64,000 bases of DNA from Carboxylicivirga mesophila (GTDB lineage: Bacteria; Bacteroidota; Bacteroidia; Bacteroidales; Marinilabiliaceae), in contig NZ_JAGUCN010000024.1 in assembly GCF_018271975.1 (NCBI RefSeq), positions 16,358-80,357 of the forward strand, written 5' to 3'. This document shows positions 44,322 to 51,865 of the stretch, piece after piece (positions within the stretch are counted from its first letter, which is position 1; the number at the start of each line of letters is the position of its first letter). The translations under genes were made by a program, and so were the position numbers. Under the pieces are notes generated by a model that was not told the origin of the DNA, did no database searches, and worked only from the letters and a program-made list of their open reading frames with translations.

Positions 44322-44738
44322 ATGATTATGGAAGCCTTAACATTAACAACTCCTGCATTGCTGTTTTCAGCAGTATCACTCATCTTATTAGCTTATACCA
44401 ACCGTTTTTTAGGCTATGCAAGCCTGGTGCGTCAACTTTACGAGAAGCTAAAGGCCAATCCGGATCAGGTATTACTTGATCAGATAATGAACCTTCGGAA
44501 GCGCTTATACCTCATAAAAAACATGCAGTTATTGGGTGTTGCAAGCCTTATGTTTTGTGTCCTTTCTATGTTTCTTATCTACATCGAAGTTTTTTTACCC
44601 GCTGCTTATGCTTTTGGTCTGGGACTTCTTTTATTGATTATCTCCTTATTGTTATCTGGTTGGGAAATTAAAATATCGGTAAAAGCACTTGATTTGCACT
44701 TGAATGATATGGAGCACTTTGGTGAAGACAATTCGTAA
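44322..44738 (+). CDS. DUF2721 family membrane protein
   Basis: Inner-membrane protein of 138 residues. Three helices (about 11-26, 68-90 and 92-112) flank a basic cytoplasmic segment, LDQIMNLRKRLYLIKNMQLLG, which is the conserved DUF2721 signature together with LTTPALLFSAVSLILLAYTNRF at the N-terminus (given as LLFSAVSLILLAYTNRF). No function is known for the family. It is a single gene upstream of an unrelated lipoprotein. Confidence 0.82.
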   Translation: MIMEALTLTTPALLFSAVSLILLAYTNRFLGYASLVRQLYEKLKANPDQVLLDQIMNLRKRLYLIKNMQLLGVASLMFCVLSMFLIYIEVFLPAAYAFGLGLLLLIISLLLSGWEIKISVKALDLHLNDMEHFGEDNS

Positions 44739-44849
44739 GTAGATCAGGCAGTTCATTAAGCAATATCCATTAATAAAAGCAAACGAACGTTAATGGCATC
44801 ATATATGGCACAGGCTTTGATAATCACTTCGCGTTAAAACTGATTTAGT

Positions 44850-45524
44850 ATGAAGAATAAATTTATCAACCTAAGTGTATTGGCTTTGCTCGCACTGGGT
44901 GTAATAGCTTGTTCAGATGATGATAGCCAATCTCCTGAATCAAAAAACGCTACATTGTTGATGAAATCATCAGCTGTGAACCTTAAAACGGCTTACGAAA
45001 TAACCTTCGCGGAGGCAACAATACACGTTGAAGAGGTTGAATTTGAGTCATTGGAAATTGATGGTGACGATTTTGATGTAGATTTTGAAGGACCTTTTGC
45101 AATTGATTTGTTGACCGGTAATAGCCAGCCTAAGATTCCAACTGCTTATCTGTTGCCAGGTAAGTATGAGGAGGTAGAGGTAGAGTTAGATGATGATATA
45201 TCACCAAATATTCAGGTGGCAGGTAGTCAGTACATTGATGAGGAAAATTCAATTGACTTCGTATTTACGGCCGATGAAGATATTGATTTCGAAGCTGAGG
45301 CAGAAGATATTGGTCAGACTTACTTATTCGAAGTAGTAGAGGGTGAGAACATTAACATCGTTATGGAATTTAAACTTAACGAATGGTTTAAAGGTGTTGA
45401 GTTCTCGTCAGGTATAGCTAATGGAGAAGGTGTTGTAGTAGTTAGCAAAACGGAAAATGAACAATTGTACCAGCAGATCATTCGCAATATTGAGCAATCA
45501 AAATTGCTGGTGTATGCTGATTAA
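44850..45524 (+). CDS. acidic DUF4382-like lipoprotein
   Basis: A 224-residue lipoprotein with signal and lipobox GVIACSDDD. The mature protein is very acidic (many Asp/Glu in EIDGDDFDVDFEGPFAIDLL and DEDIDFEAEAEDIG) and shows the DUF4382-like order: a strand around YEITFAEATIHVEEVEF, then FAIDLLTGNSQPKIPTAYLL and a LPGKYEEVEVELD strand. It resembles the lipoprotein at 14980 in architecture but lacks its C-terminal Ig-like domain. Possibly a Ca-binding or surface protein. A terminator follows. Confidence 0.72.
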   Translation: MKNKFINLSVLALLALGVIACSDDDSQSPESKNATLLMKSSAVNLKTAYEITFAEATIHVEEVEFESLEIDGDDFDVDFEGPFAIDLLTGNSQPKIPTAYLLPGKYEEVEVELDDDISPNIQVAGSQYIDEENSIDFVFTADEDIDFEAEAEDIGQTYLFEVVEGENINIVMEFKLNEWFKGVEFSSGIANGEGVVVVSKTENEQLYQQIIRNIEQSKLLVYAD

Positions 45525-45545
45525 GCCATAGTGTATTAATAAAAG

Positions 45546-45580
45546 AATGCCACAGTTCATTATGAGCTGTGGCATTTTTT
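45546..45580 (+). terminator. terminator after the DUF4382-like gene
   Basis: 10-bp stem AATGCCACAG/CTGTGGCATT, extended inwards by weaker pairs, followed by six Ts. Confidence 0.85.
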
Positions 45581-45597
45581 ATTGTAAACATTGATTG

Positions 45598-46455
45598 TTA
45601 TTTCTTGGCAAAAAACTTGTAGGATATGAGTTTGTAATAGAGCTTGGCTACCAGAAAATCAGGTGCATGTAAGCCATCAATAGGCGCAAACTCTACAATG
45701 TCAAAACCCACAATATTCTTCTTTTCAAATACCCTTTTTAGAAAACGCATGGTGGTATCCCACGACAAGCCACCAGGCTCAGGTGTCCCTGTAGATGGCA
45801 TTATAGACGGGTCAAAAGCATCCAGATCAATGGTTAGGTAAACATCATCAGTCATTAACTCAATGCAATTATCCATCCATTCTTCGGTACCATAAATATT
45901 TTCAGCAAAGAAACACTTTTCTTTATTTATAAAAGGCTTCTCAATAACATCCATACTGCGGATACCAACCTGCACCAGGTTAGTTGTTTTGGAGGCCTTG
46001 TGCAGGGCACATGCGTGATTGTATTCACTTCCCATGTATGATGGACGAAGATCTGAGTGCGCATCCAGTTGCAATACTGTCAGGTTATCGTATTTCTCAC
46101 GATAGGCCTCAATAGCACCAATGCTTACCGAATGTTCGCCACCAAAGAAGGTGATGAACTTATTAAGTTCAAGCAGCTCTTTTGTTTTGGCATACACTGC
46201 TTCATACACCTGTTCAGGGCTCCGGTTTTCATCAATGGCTGGCAGAATGTGAATACCCTTCTGATATACTTCTGAGTCGGTTTCAATATCATAAAACTCA
46301 AGGTTGGGAGTGGTATTGATAAATACCTCAAAGCCCTTATCGGCACCTTTACCCCAGGTGCTGGTGCCATCGTATGGTATAGGTTGAAGCAGTATTTCTG
46401 CCTCATCCAGCGATATGTATTTATCGTCTATATCTCCAAAAATCCTAGTCTTCAT
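45598..46455 (-). CDS. speB: agmatinase (ureohydrolase family)
   Basis: Mn-dependent ureohydrolase of 285 residues, hydrolysing agmatine to putrescine and urea. The metal sites are readable: FFGGEHSVSIGAI (His), LQLDAHSDLR (DAHxD) and LTIDLDAFDPSIMPSTGTP (DxDxxDP). Assignment to agmatinase rather than arginase rests on the neighbour: the arginine decarboxylase gene overlaps its start by 11 bp, giving a two-step arginine-to-putrescine route. Cytoplasmic. Confidence 0.9.
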   Translation of the reverse strand: MKTRIFGDIDDKYISLDEAEILLQPIPYDGTSTWGKGADKGFEVFINTTPNLEFYDIETDSEVYQKGIHILPAIDENRSPEQVYEAVYAKTKELLELNKFITFFGGEHSVSIGAIEAYREKYDNLTVLQLDAHSDLRPSYMGSEYNHACALHKASKTTNLVQVGIRSMDVIEKPFINKEKCFFAENIYGTEEWMDNCIELMTDDVYLTIDLDAFDPSIMPSTGTPEPGGLSWDTTMRFLKRVFEKKNIVGFDIVEFAPIDGLHAPDFLVAKLYYKLISYKFFAKK

Positions 46456-47857
46456 CTAGATAGCCTAAAATATCCAACATTTCACGAACCGATTGCTCTT
46501 CACGATACACGGTGTCTACAATATTACCAGTATCATCGCGATCGATAATAACATGCTTGGGTGCAGGTATCAGGCAATGCTTAATACCACCATAGCCACT
46601 CACCGAATCCTGATAGGCACCTGTGTGGAAGAAACCCAGGTATAAAGGCTCTTCATCTGAATCCTTATAACTTGGTAACAGCACCTCCTGGTTAAAATCT
46701 TCAGAGTTATAATAGTCGGAGTGATCACAGCTGATGCCACCAATATTTACCCGGCCATATTCATTGTTCCATTTGTTAACAGGCAGCAAAATAAACTTTT
46801 CCTGAATCGACCAGGCATCAGGAATGGTGTTCATCAGACTGTTGTTGATAATGTACCAGTTCTCTGTATCGTTTTGCTGTTTTTGCTCCAGTACCTCAAA
46901 AATGATTGCACCTGCTTCACCCACCGTGTATTTACCAAACTCGGTGTAAATATCCGGTTCCATCACGTTCTCTTTTGTACAGGCGGTTTTAATGTTTGAG
47001 ATGATCTCATGTATCATATACTCGTAGTTGTACTCAAAGCCAAGGTGGTTACGAATTGGAAATCCGCCGCCCAGGTTGAACGATTCGAGATCGGCGCATT
47101 CTTTTTTCAACTCTACATACAGCTTCAGCGCCTTCTGAAATTCGCCCCAGTAATATGGCGTGTCTTTAATACCCGAATCAACGAAAAAGTGCAGCATTTT
47201 CAGCTCAACCTTTTCACTAGGCTTGATTTTCTCTTTATAGAAGTCCAGTATCTTATTATTTTGAATACCCAATCTCGATGTATAATAGGCCGATTGCGCT
47301 TCTTCGTTAATGGCCATGCGAAGCCCGATTTTAATCTTTTGCTTCGATTTCAGTTTCATCAGGCGCTCAAACTCGTTAATGCTGTCCAGCACAATGATAG
47401 AGTTTGTAAAACCCGACTCCTGCAGTTTAATGATTTTCTTCAGGTAATCATCGGTTTTGTAACCATTATGAACGGTGATAATATCTTTGTTGATTTTACC
47501 TTTTTTGTGAAGATAGCGCACCAAATCAATATCGAATGAAGAGGACGTTTCAATATTCACATTGTGCTTAAGGGCTTCATTTATCACGTGGTTAAAGTGA
47601 TTACACTTTGTACAGTAACAAAAATGGTATTTGCCCTTGTAGGCATTGTTTTTAATAGCACGGTTAAACAGGTTACGTGCTTTTTTGATTTGGTCACCAA
47701 TTTTTGGTAGGTAAATAAATCGGAATGGGGTACCATACTTTTCAATCAGGTATTTCAACGATACACCGTGAAAAGTAAGATAATCATTCTTAAGGTCGAA
47801 ACCCTCCTGAGGAAAGTAAAAACTTTGCTCAATCAAATCAAAATACGTGTTCTTCAT
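46445..47857 (-). CDS. speA: arginine decarboxylase, fold III PLP enzyme
   Basis: PLP-dependent decarboxylase of 470 residues (alanine-racemase-like fold). The PLP-Lys lies in HFCYCTKCNHFNHV, a variant of the usual YxxKAN motif with two extra Cys. Other landmarks are LESFNLGGGFPIRN (Gly-rich phosphate loop), YTEFGKYTVGEAG and the second active-site Cys in GGISCDHSDYYN. It is of the shorter arginine decarboxylase type found in Bacteroidota, not the ~650-residue E. coli SpeA. The substrate is inferred from the speB neighbour; related enzymes can act on diaminopimelate or ornithine. A -7 promoter element lies at 47901. Confidence 0.87.
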   Translation of the reverse strand: MKNTYFDLIEQSFYFPQEGFDLKNDYLTFHGVSLKYLIEKYGTPFRFIYLPKIGDQIKKARNLFNRAIKNNAYKGKYHFCYCTKCNHFNHVINEALKHNVNIETSSSFDIDLVRYLHKKGKINKDIITVHNGYKTDDYLKKIIKLQESGFTNSIIVLDSINEFERLMKLKSKQKIKIGLRMAINEEAQSAYYTSRLGIQNNKILDFYKEKIKPSEKVELKMLHFFVDSGIKDTPYYWGEFQKALKLYVELKKECADLESFNLGGGFPIRNHLGFEYNYEYMIHEIISNIKTACTKENVMEPDIYTEFGKYTVGEAGAIIFEVLEQKQQNDTENWYIINNSLMNTIPDAWSIQEKFILLPVNKWNNEYGRVNIGGISCDHSDYYNSEDFNQEVLLPSYKDSDEEPLYLGFFHTGAYQDSVSGYGGIKHCLIPAPKHVIIDRDDTGNIVDTVYREEQSVREMLDILGYLDED

Positions 47858-47900
47858 TTAGGTAATCCCAAGTAGTATTTTATTAATATTTATATCGCAG

Positions 47901-47908
47901 CAAATGTA
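47901..47908 (-). promoter_or_regulatory. -7 promoter element of speA-speB
   Basis: Minus-strand TACATTTG, full match, 44 bp upstream of speA; -33 unclear. Confidence 0.45.
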
Positions 47909-47948
47909 TTTAAAATACCAGTAATATATAGTATTGAAAAAATAAATA

Positions 47949-48812
47949 TCAGCTTTGTTTAACCACTTCATCAAAATAATCTTTCAAATGCCTGCTGCCA
48001 TGGGGTGGAGCGACATTGTCCATCGCCATGGCACTCATAAAAAACTCAAATGGTCCATAGGTTTTTGATGAGGTAAAATTTCGTAGTAACCAAATACTGA
48101 ATCGGCGTGTCCAATCGGGTAAATGTCGAATTTTTATGGGCTTATTCCACGCCTTTAATGCCATGGCAGCTAATTCTTTTTGCGACAAAACCTGAGGTCC
48201 GCCCACCAATACTTCGTGCTCACCGTTTTCGAGGGCATTAATGCAGGCATGAGCTAAATCCTCACCATGAATGGGGTTAAGCCGGTAGTGACCATCCCCA
48301 AATAAGTAAACAGTTCCTTTTTTTGCCATGCTCAAAAAGTCCTGCATATCAGAGAAGAAGCCGTTGGGCCTCACAATGGAGTAGTCTATACCTGATGCTT
48401 TCAGTTCATCAACAAAGCGCTCTTTTGCTTCAAATATCTTCAGGTGCCTCAGTCTATCGCCATTTATCGCCGATACATACATAAAACGCTCTACCTGTGA
48501 TTGTTTCGCTTCAGCCAGTAAATTAGCATTTCCCTGATAGTCAACATCCATATATGTGAGGCCATCTTTCTGGCGGGTTATTCCCACTGTTGATATTACG
48601 TAGTCTGTTGTATCACAAATTCCATTGATACTATCAGGTTGGGTAATCTGACCAATAACAAATTCATTAACATCACTAAATAATGATTGTTGTGCCTCTT
48701 TGCGGATAAGTACCCTTACCCAGTAGCCTCTGGTTTTTAGTTCTTGCACAAGAAAACGTCCTAGGTAGCCGGTGGCGCCTGCCACTATTACTCTTTTTGT
48801 TGGTTCTTTCAT
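47949..48812 (-). CDS. atypical SDR / NAD(P)-binding protein (NmrA-like)
   Basis: Soluble 287-residue protein with an N-terminal Rossmann motif VIVAGATGYLGRFLVQEL and a basic residue after the second strand (VRVLIRKE), suggesting NADPH. YVSAINGDRLRHLKIFEAKERFVDELK (in parts MYVSAINGDRL and KIFEAKERFVDEL) and SIVRPNGFFSDM follow the atypical SDR pattern, which lacks a normal YxxxK. The start at 48812 (MKEPTKRVIV) is preferred; the open frame runs 79 codons further up through the divergent GntR promoter, which would be non-coding. Substrate unknown. Confidence 0.8.
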   Translation of the reverse strand: MKEPTKRVIVAGATGYLGRFLVQELKTRGYWVRVLIRKEAQQSLFSDVNEFVIGQITQPDSINGICDTTDYVISTVGITRQKDGLTYMDVDYQGNANLLAEAKQSQVERFMYVSAINGDRLRHLKIFEAKERFVDELKASGIDYSIVRPNGFFSDMQDFLSMAKKGTVYLFGDGHYRLNPIHGEDLAHACINALENGEHEVLVGGPQVLSQKELAAMALKAWNKPIKIRHLPDWTRRFSIWLLRNFTSSKTYGPFEFFMSAMAMDNVAPPHGSRHLKDYFDEVVKQS

Positions 48813-48950
48813 AACTGATTGGTTAGTGTTGTTATAACCAAATGTAGTGCTTTCCAGGCAATAGTTGCTGGGCTGTGGTTGCAGGAAGCCGTTCAATCGT
48901 TCTTTTAATGGTGACAAATGTTTAAATCTGGCAGAATTCTTGCGATTACC

Positions 48951-48982
48951 ATTGGACTGTATATTTCCATTAAATACATTCG
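48951..48982 (+). promoter_or_regulatory. promoter of the GntR regulator gene
   Basis: ATTG (48951-48954), 20 nt, TACATTCG (48975-48982; one mismatch to the -7 consensus). The palindromic operator begins 1 bp later, over the expected transcription start. Confidence 0.5.
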
Positions 48983-48996
48983 TATGTTCAAACATA
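48983..48996. promoter_or_regulatory. putative GntR operator, site 1
   Basis: Palindrome TATGTTCAAACATA (6-bp arms around CA), 8 bp before the GntR start codon and abutting its -7 box, a position suited to autorepression. The same 14 bases occur at 51894-51907. Confidence 0.6.
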
Positions 48997-49003
48997 TGCA
49001 CAA

Positions 49004-49732
49004 ATGAAGCTAGCAATTGACCACAACAGCCCGATTCCTTTGCACGCACAGGTTGAAATGCTGTTGAGAAAGATGATTGAGTTGCCTGAATACAAAAACG
49101 GTGGCTTATTACCCCGAGAAGTGGATTTGGCTAAACGCCTGGGTATTTCACGCAATACCTTAAGGCAGGCTACCAATAAACTGGAGTACGAAGGGTTGCT
49201 TATTCGTAAAAAGGGTATTGGTACCAAGGTGGCCGAAAAAAGTATTACCACGAATCTCGACAACTGGATGAGCTTCACCCAGGAAATGTCGGTACAAGGG
49301 GTGAGCTTTAAAAACTACGCATCTGAAGTAAAACTGGTTAAGGCGGATGCAAAAGTTGCATCATTCTTTGATATTGATGAAGGAGTGGAAGTGCTTTGTT
49401 TGTCAAGATTAAGAGGTGATAAGGAAGGACCTTTTGTTTATTTTGAAAGTTACTTTCATCCTCGTATTCAAGTGAGCCCTGATGAGGACTTTACCCGACC
49501 TCTATACGAGATACTGGAGAATGACTATAATGTAATTCCCACCACATCAAAGGAGAAGATTAAAGCCAGGTCGGCCACCGTAATAACAGCTAAACGCTTA
49601 GCCATAAAACCTGGTGAACCTGTGCTGGTGCGTGAGCGCTATGTATCCGATCCGGGCGGGCGACCCGTTGAATACAACATTGGCTTCTACCATGCCGAGA
49701 AATTTACCTATTCGATCACAATCACACGATAA
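49004..49732 (+). CDS. GntR-family (HutC/UTRA) transcriptional regulator
   Basis: DNA-binding repressor of 242 residues. The winged helix is at about 10-75 with the recognition region LPREVDLAKRLGISRNTLRQ and the wing GLLIRKKGIGTKVAEKS. The C-terminal UTRA effector domain follows (EVLCLSRLRGDKEGPFVYFE to PVEYNIGFYHAEKFTYSITITR, the last strand being typical). It heads the mannoside operon and presumably responds to a phosphorylated sugar such as mannose 6-phosphate or a GH92 product. Two copies of an identical palindrome, one before its own start codon and one near the first GH92 start, are the likely binding sites. Confidence 0.88.
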   Translation: MKLAIDHNSPIPLHAQVEMLLRKMIELPEYKNGGLLPREVDLAKRLGISRNTLRQATNKLEYEGLLIRKKGIGTKVAEKSITTNLDNWMSFTQEMSVQGVSFKNYASEVKLVKADAKVASFFDIDEGVEVLCLSRLRGDKEGPFVYFESYFHPRIQVSPDEDFTRPLYEILENDYNVIPTTSKEKIKARSATVITAKRLAIKPGEPVLVRERYVSDPGGRPVEYNIGFYHAEKFTYSITITR

Positions 49733-49741
49733 TTATACGAT

Positions 49742-50680
49742 ATGCAAACTAAAAGATATGCCATAGGCGTTGATGTTGGCGGCAGCCATATCAGTTGTAA
49801 GGTATTTGATATTAATGAGAACATACTCTTAAATCAAAAAGAAAGGCACCTGACCATCGATAATATGGGTAGCAAGGAGGCCATTCTGGATACTTTTGAA
49901 GCTTTGATTAAGCCTGCGCTTGAACAGTTAGAAGGTACTGAGTTGGCTGGTGTTGGCTTGGCAATGCCTGGTCCGTTCGATTATGTGAAGGGCATTGGCT
50001 TGTTCTCAGGTGAAAACGCGAAATACGTGAATCTGAATAATGTTGACCTGAAAGAAGCCTTAAGTCAAAGGCTCAATATTCGTCCTGATAGCATTCGTTT
50101 TGTCAATGATGCCACGGCTTTTGCCATTGGCGAATTCTTTAGTGGTAATTTAAAGGGCAGCCATAATTCATTGGCAATTACATTGGGGACCGGCTTTGGC
50201 TCTGCCTTTCTTCAAAATGGTATTCCTGTAATTAACGACGAGCGTGTGCCCGAAGGCGGCTGCCTGTGGTATTTACCTTTCGAAAATGGCATCGCCGATG
50301 ATTATTTCTCCACTCGTGGTTTGGTTGAAAGGTATGAAGCTCATTCGAACAAGCGGGTGTCTGGTGTGAAAAATATTGCTGAATTATACAACGATGACCT
50401 TGCTGCCGAAAGAGTATTTACTGATTTTGGTAAGCAGCTGGCGGCATTTCTGTCTCCATGGCTCGAAAGCTTTCAGGTGGATAGATTACTCATCGGTGGG
50501 AATATCTCCAAAGCCTTCTCTCTATTTAATGAGAAATTAAACGATGAGTTAACAGCTCAGGGTCTCAAAGTTGATGTGGTTCAGTCGCAGTTGCTTGAGG
50601 ATGCTGCATTCATTGGAGCAGGTGCCTTGCTGAATGATGAGTTCTATAGCTCGATTAGTGAACAGCTCAAATACATGTAA
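49742..50680 (+). CDS. ROK-family sugar kinase lacking the zinc motif
   Basis: Soluble ATP-dependent sugar kinase of 312 residues. The phosphate-1 motif is GVDVGGSHISCKVFD, the catalytic Asp sits in FVNDATAFAIGE, and LAITLGTGFGSAFLQNG is the ROK glycine loop. The usual ROK zinc cluster (CxCGxxGCxE) is absent: the corresponding region reads EGGCLWYLPFENGIADDYF with a single Cys. In this operon a mannokinase role, feeding the isomerase gene downstream, is the simplest reading; glucose or another hexose is possible. 9 bp after gntR, 3 bp before the permease gene. Confidence 0.83.
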   Translation: MQTKRYAIGVDVGGSHISCKVFDINENILLNQKERHLTIDNMGSKEAILDTFEALIKPALEQLEGTELAGVGLAMPGPFDYVKGIGLFSGENAKYVNLNNVDLKEALSQRLNIRPDSIRFVNDATAFAIGEFFSGNLKGSHNSLAITLGTGFGSAFLQNGIPVINDERVPEGGCLWYLPFENGIADDYFSTRGLVERYEAHSNKRVSGVKNIAELYNDDLAAERVFTDFGKQLAAFLSPWLESFQVDRLLIGGNISKAFSLFNEKLNDELTAQGLKVDVVQSQLLEDAAFIGAGALLNDEFYSSISEQLKYM

Positions 50681-50683
50681 ATC

Positions 50684-51859
50684 ATGACAAATACAAAAAT
50701 CACTAAATCGAAGGCCGTTTGGCCGGTGTTATTCTCATTTTTTGTGGTCAGTTTTGTTGACCTGGTGGGTACCGGTGTAGATGAGTTAAAGCAAAGTGCC
50801 GATACGCCTGATTATCTGTTGCAGCTTATTCCCTTGGTGGCATTTATCTGGTTCTTTCTTATTTCTGTTCCGGCCGGTATTTGGCAGGCTCGATATGGCA
50901 AAAAGCGGGTGTTGAATATAGCCATCCTCATAACAGTTTTGGGATTATTTGTTCCGCTGGTGGGTAATACACTGCCGGTGATACTGGTTTCATTCGCATT
51001 AATGGGCATTGGTAATACCATTATGCAGGTGGCTGCCAATCCCTTATTGATGAGTGTAGTACCCGCTGAAAAAGGCTCTGGTTACCTGAGTCTGTCACAG
51101 TTTATCAAGTCTCTTGGTTCAATGGTGGGGCCGTATGTGGCTGCTGTAGTAGGGCCATTGGTAGCCAGCGCTATTGGTTTTGAAGGCGAAGGAACCTGGC
51201 GGTTTGGCTTGTACCTATTTGGTATTGTGGCTTTACTTGCCTGGTTGTGGTTGAGCCTAACGCCTATAGCGGAGGAAAAGAATGCAGATTCGCAGGTGAC
51301 CATAGGCTCTTGCCTAAAGCTGTTGGGTAATCGTTACATCGCATTGATGGTATTGGGCATTTTTGCCGTAGTGGGAATTGATGTGGCCATCAACTCTAAT
51401 ATTGGAACATTTCTGCAGCTTAAGATAGGTGTTAGTGAAGAGGCCGCCAAATATGGCAAATCAGTTTACTTTTTTGCCAAGATGCTGGGTACACTGGTAG
51501 GTGGTATTTTACTGATGAAAGGCAATGCCAACACATTCCTGAAATGGTCCACCTTATTGGCATTGGTATTTGTATTTGCACTCACTTTTGTGCAGCATAG
51601 CATTGCAGCCTGGATTCTTGTTGGGCTCATCAGTCTGGGTGTTTCCAATATTTTCCCCTTAATCTATTCCATTACAGTAGGTAATTATCCCGACAGATCC
51701 GATGAGATATCCGGTCTGATGATGATGGCTATCTCGGGGGGCGCCATTTTTCCGCTATTGGTAGGCCTGGCTATGCAATCACACCTGAACGGTGGCTTAT
51801 GGATCATATTCGGGCTACTGGTGTTTATTCTGTTGCTTACACGCGTTAAAAAATCATAG
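50684..51859 (+). CDS. MFS sugar permease (FucP/GluP-like)
   Basis: Twelve-helix inner-membrane proton-coupled sugar transporter, 391 residues. Typical FucP-family features are GTGVDELKQSADTPDYLLQ in the first periplasmic region, ARYGKKRVLNIAILITVLG after TM2, and GIGNTIMQVAANPLLMSVVP. Its likely cargo is the monosaccharide released by the GH92 enzymes, i.e. mannose. It lies between the ROK kinase and the first GH92 with 3 and 6 bp spacing. Confidence 0.85.
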   Translation: MTNTKITKSKAVWPVLFSFFVVSFVDLVGTGVDELKQSADTPDYLLQLIPLVAFIWFFLISVPAGIWQARYGKKRVLNIAILITVLGLFVPLVGNTLPVILVSFALMGIGNTIMQVAANPLLMSVVPAEKGSGYLSLSQFIKSLGSMVGPYVAAVVGPLVASAIGFEGEGTWRFGLYLFGIVALLAWLWLSLTPIAEEKNADSQVTIGSCLKLLGNRYIALMVLGIFAVVGIDVAINSNIGTFLQLKIGVSEEAAKYGKSVYFFAKMLGTLVGGILLMKGNANTFLKWSTLLALVFVFALTFVQHSIAAWILVGLISLGVSNIFPLIYSITVGNYPDRSDEISGLMMMAISGGAIFPLLVGLAMQSHLNGGLWIIFGLLVFILLLTRVKKS

Positions 51860-51865
51860 GACAAA

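Noticed and set aside
47949..49049. Longer SDR start at 49049
   Set aside because: The extra 79 codons would run through the GntR promoter and operator; the Rossmann motif begins directly after the ATG at 48812.
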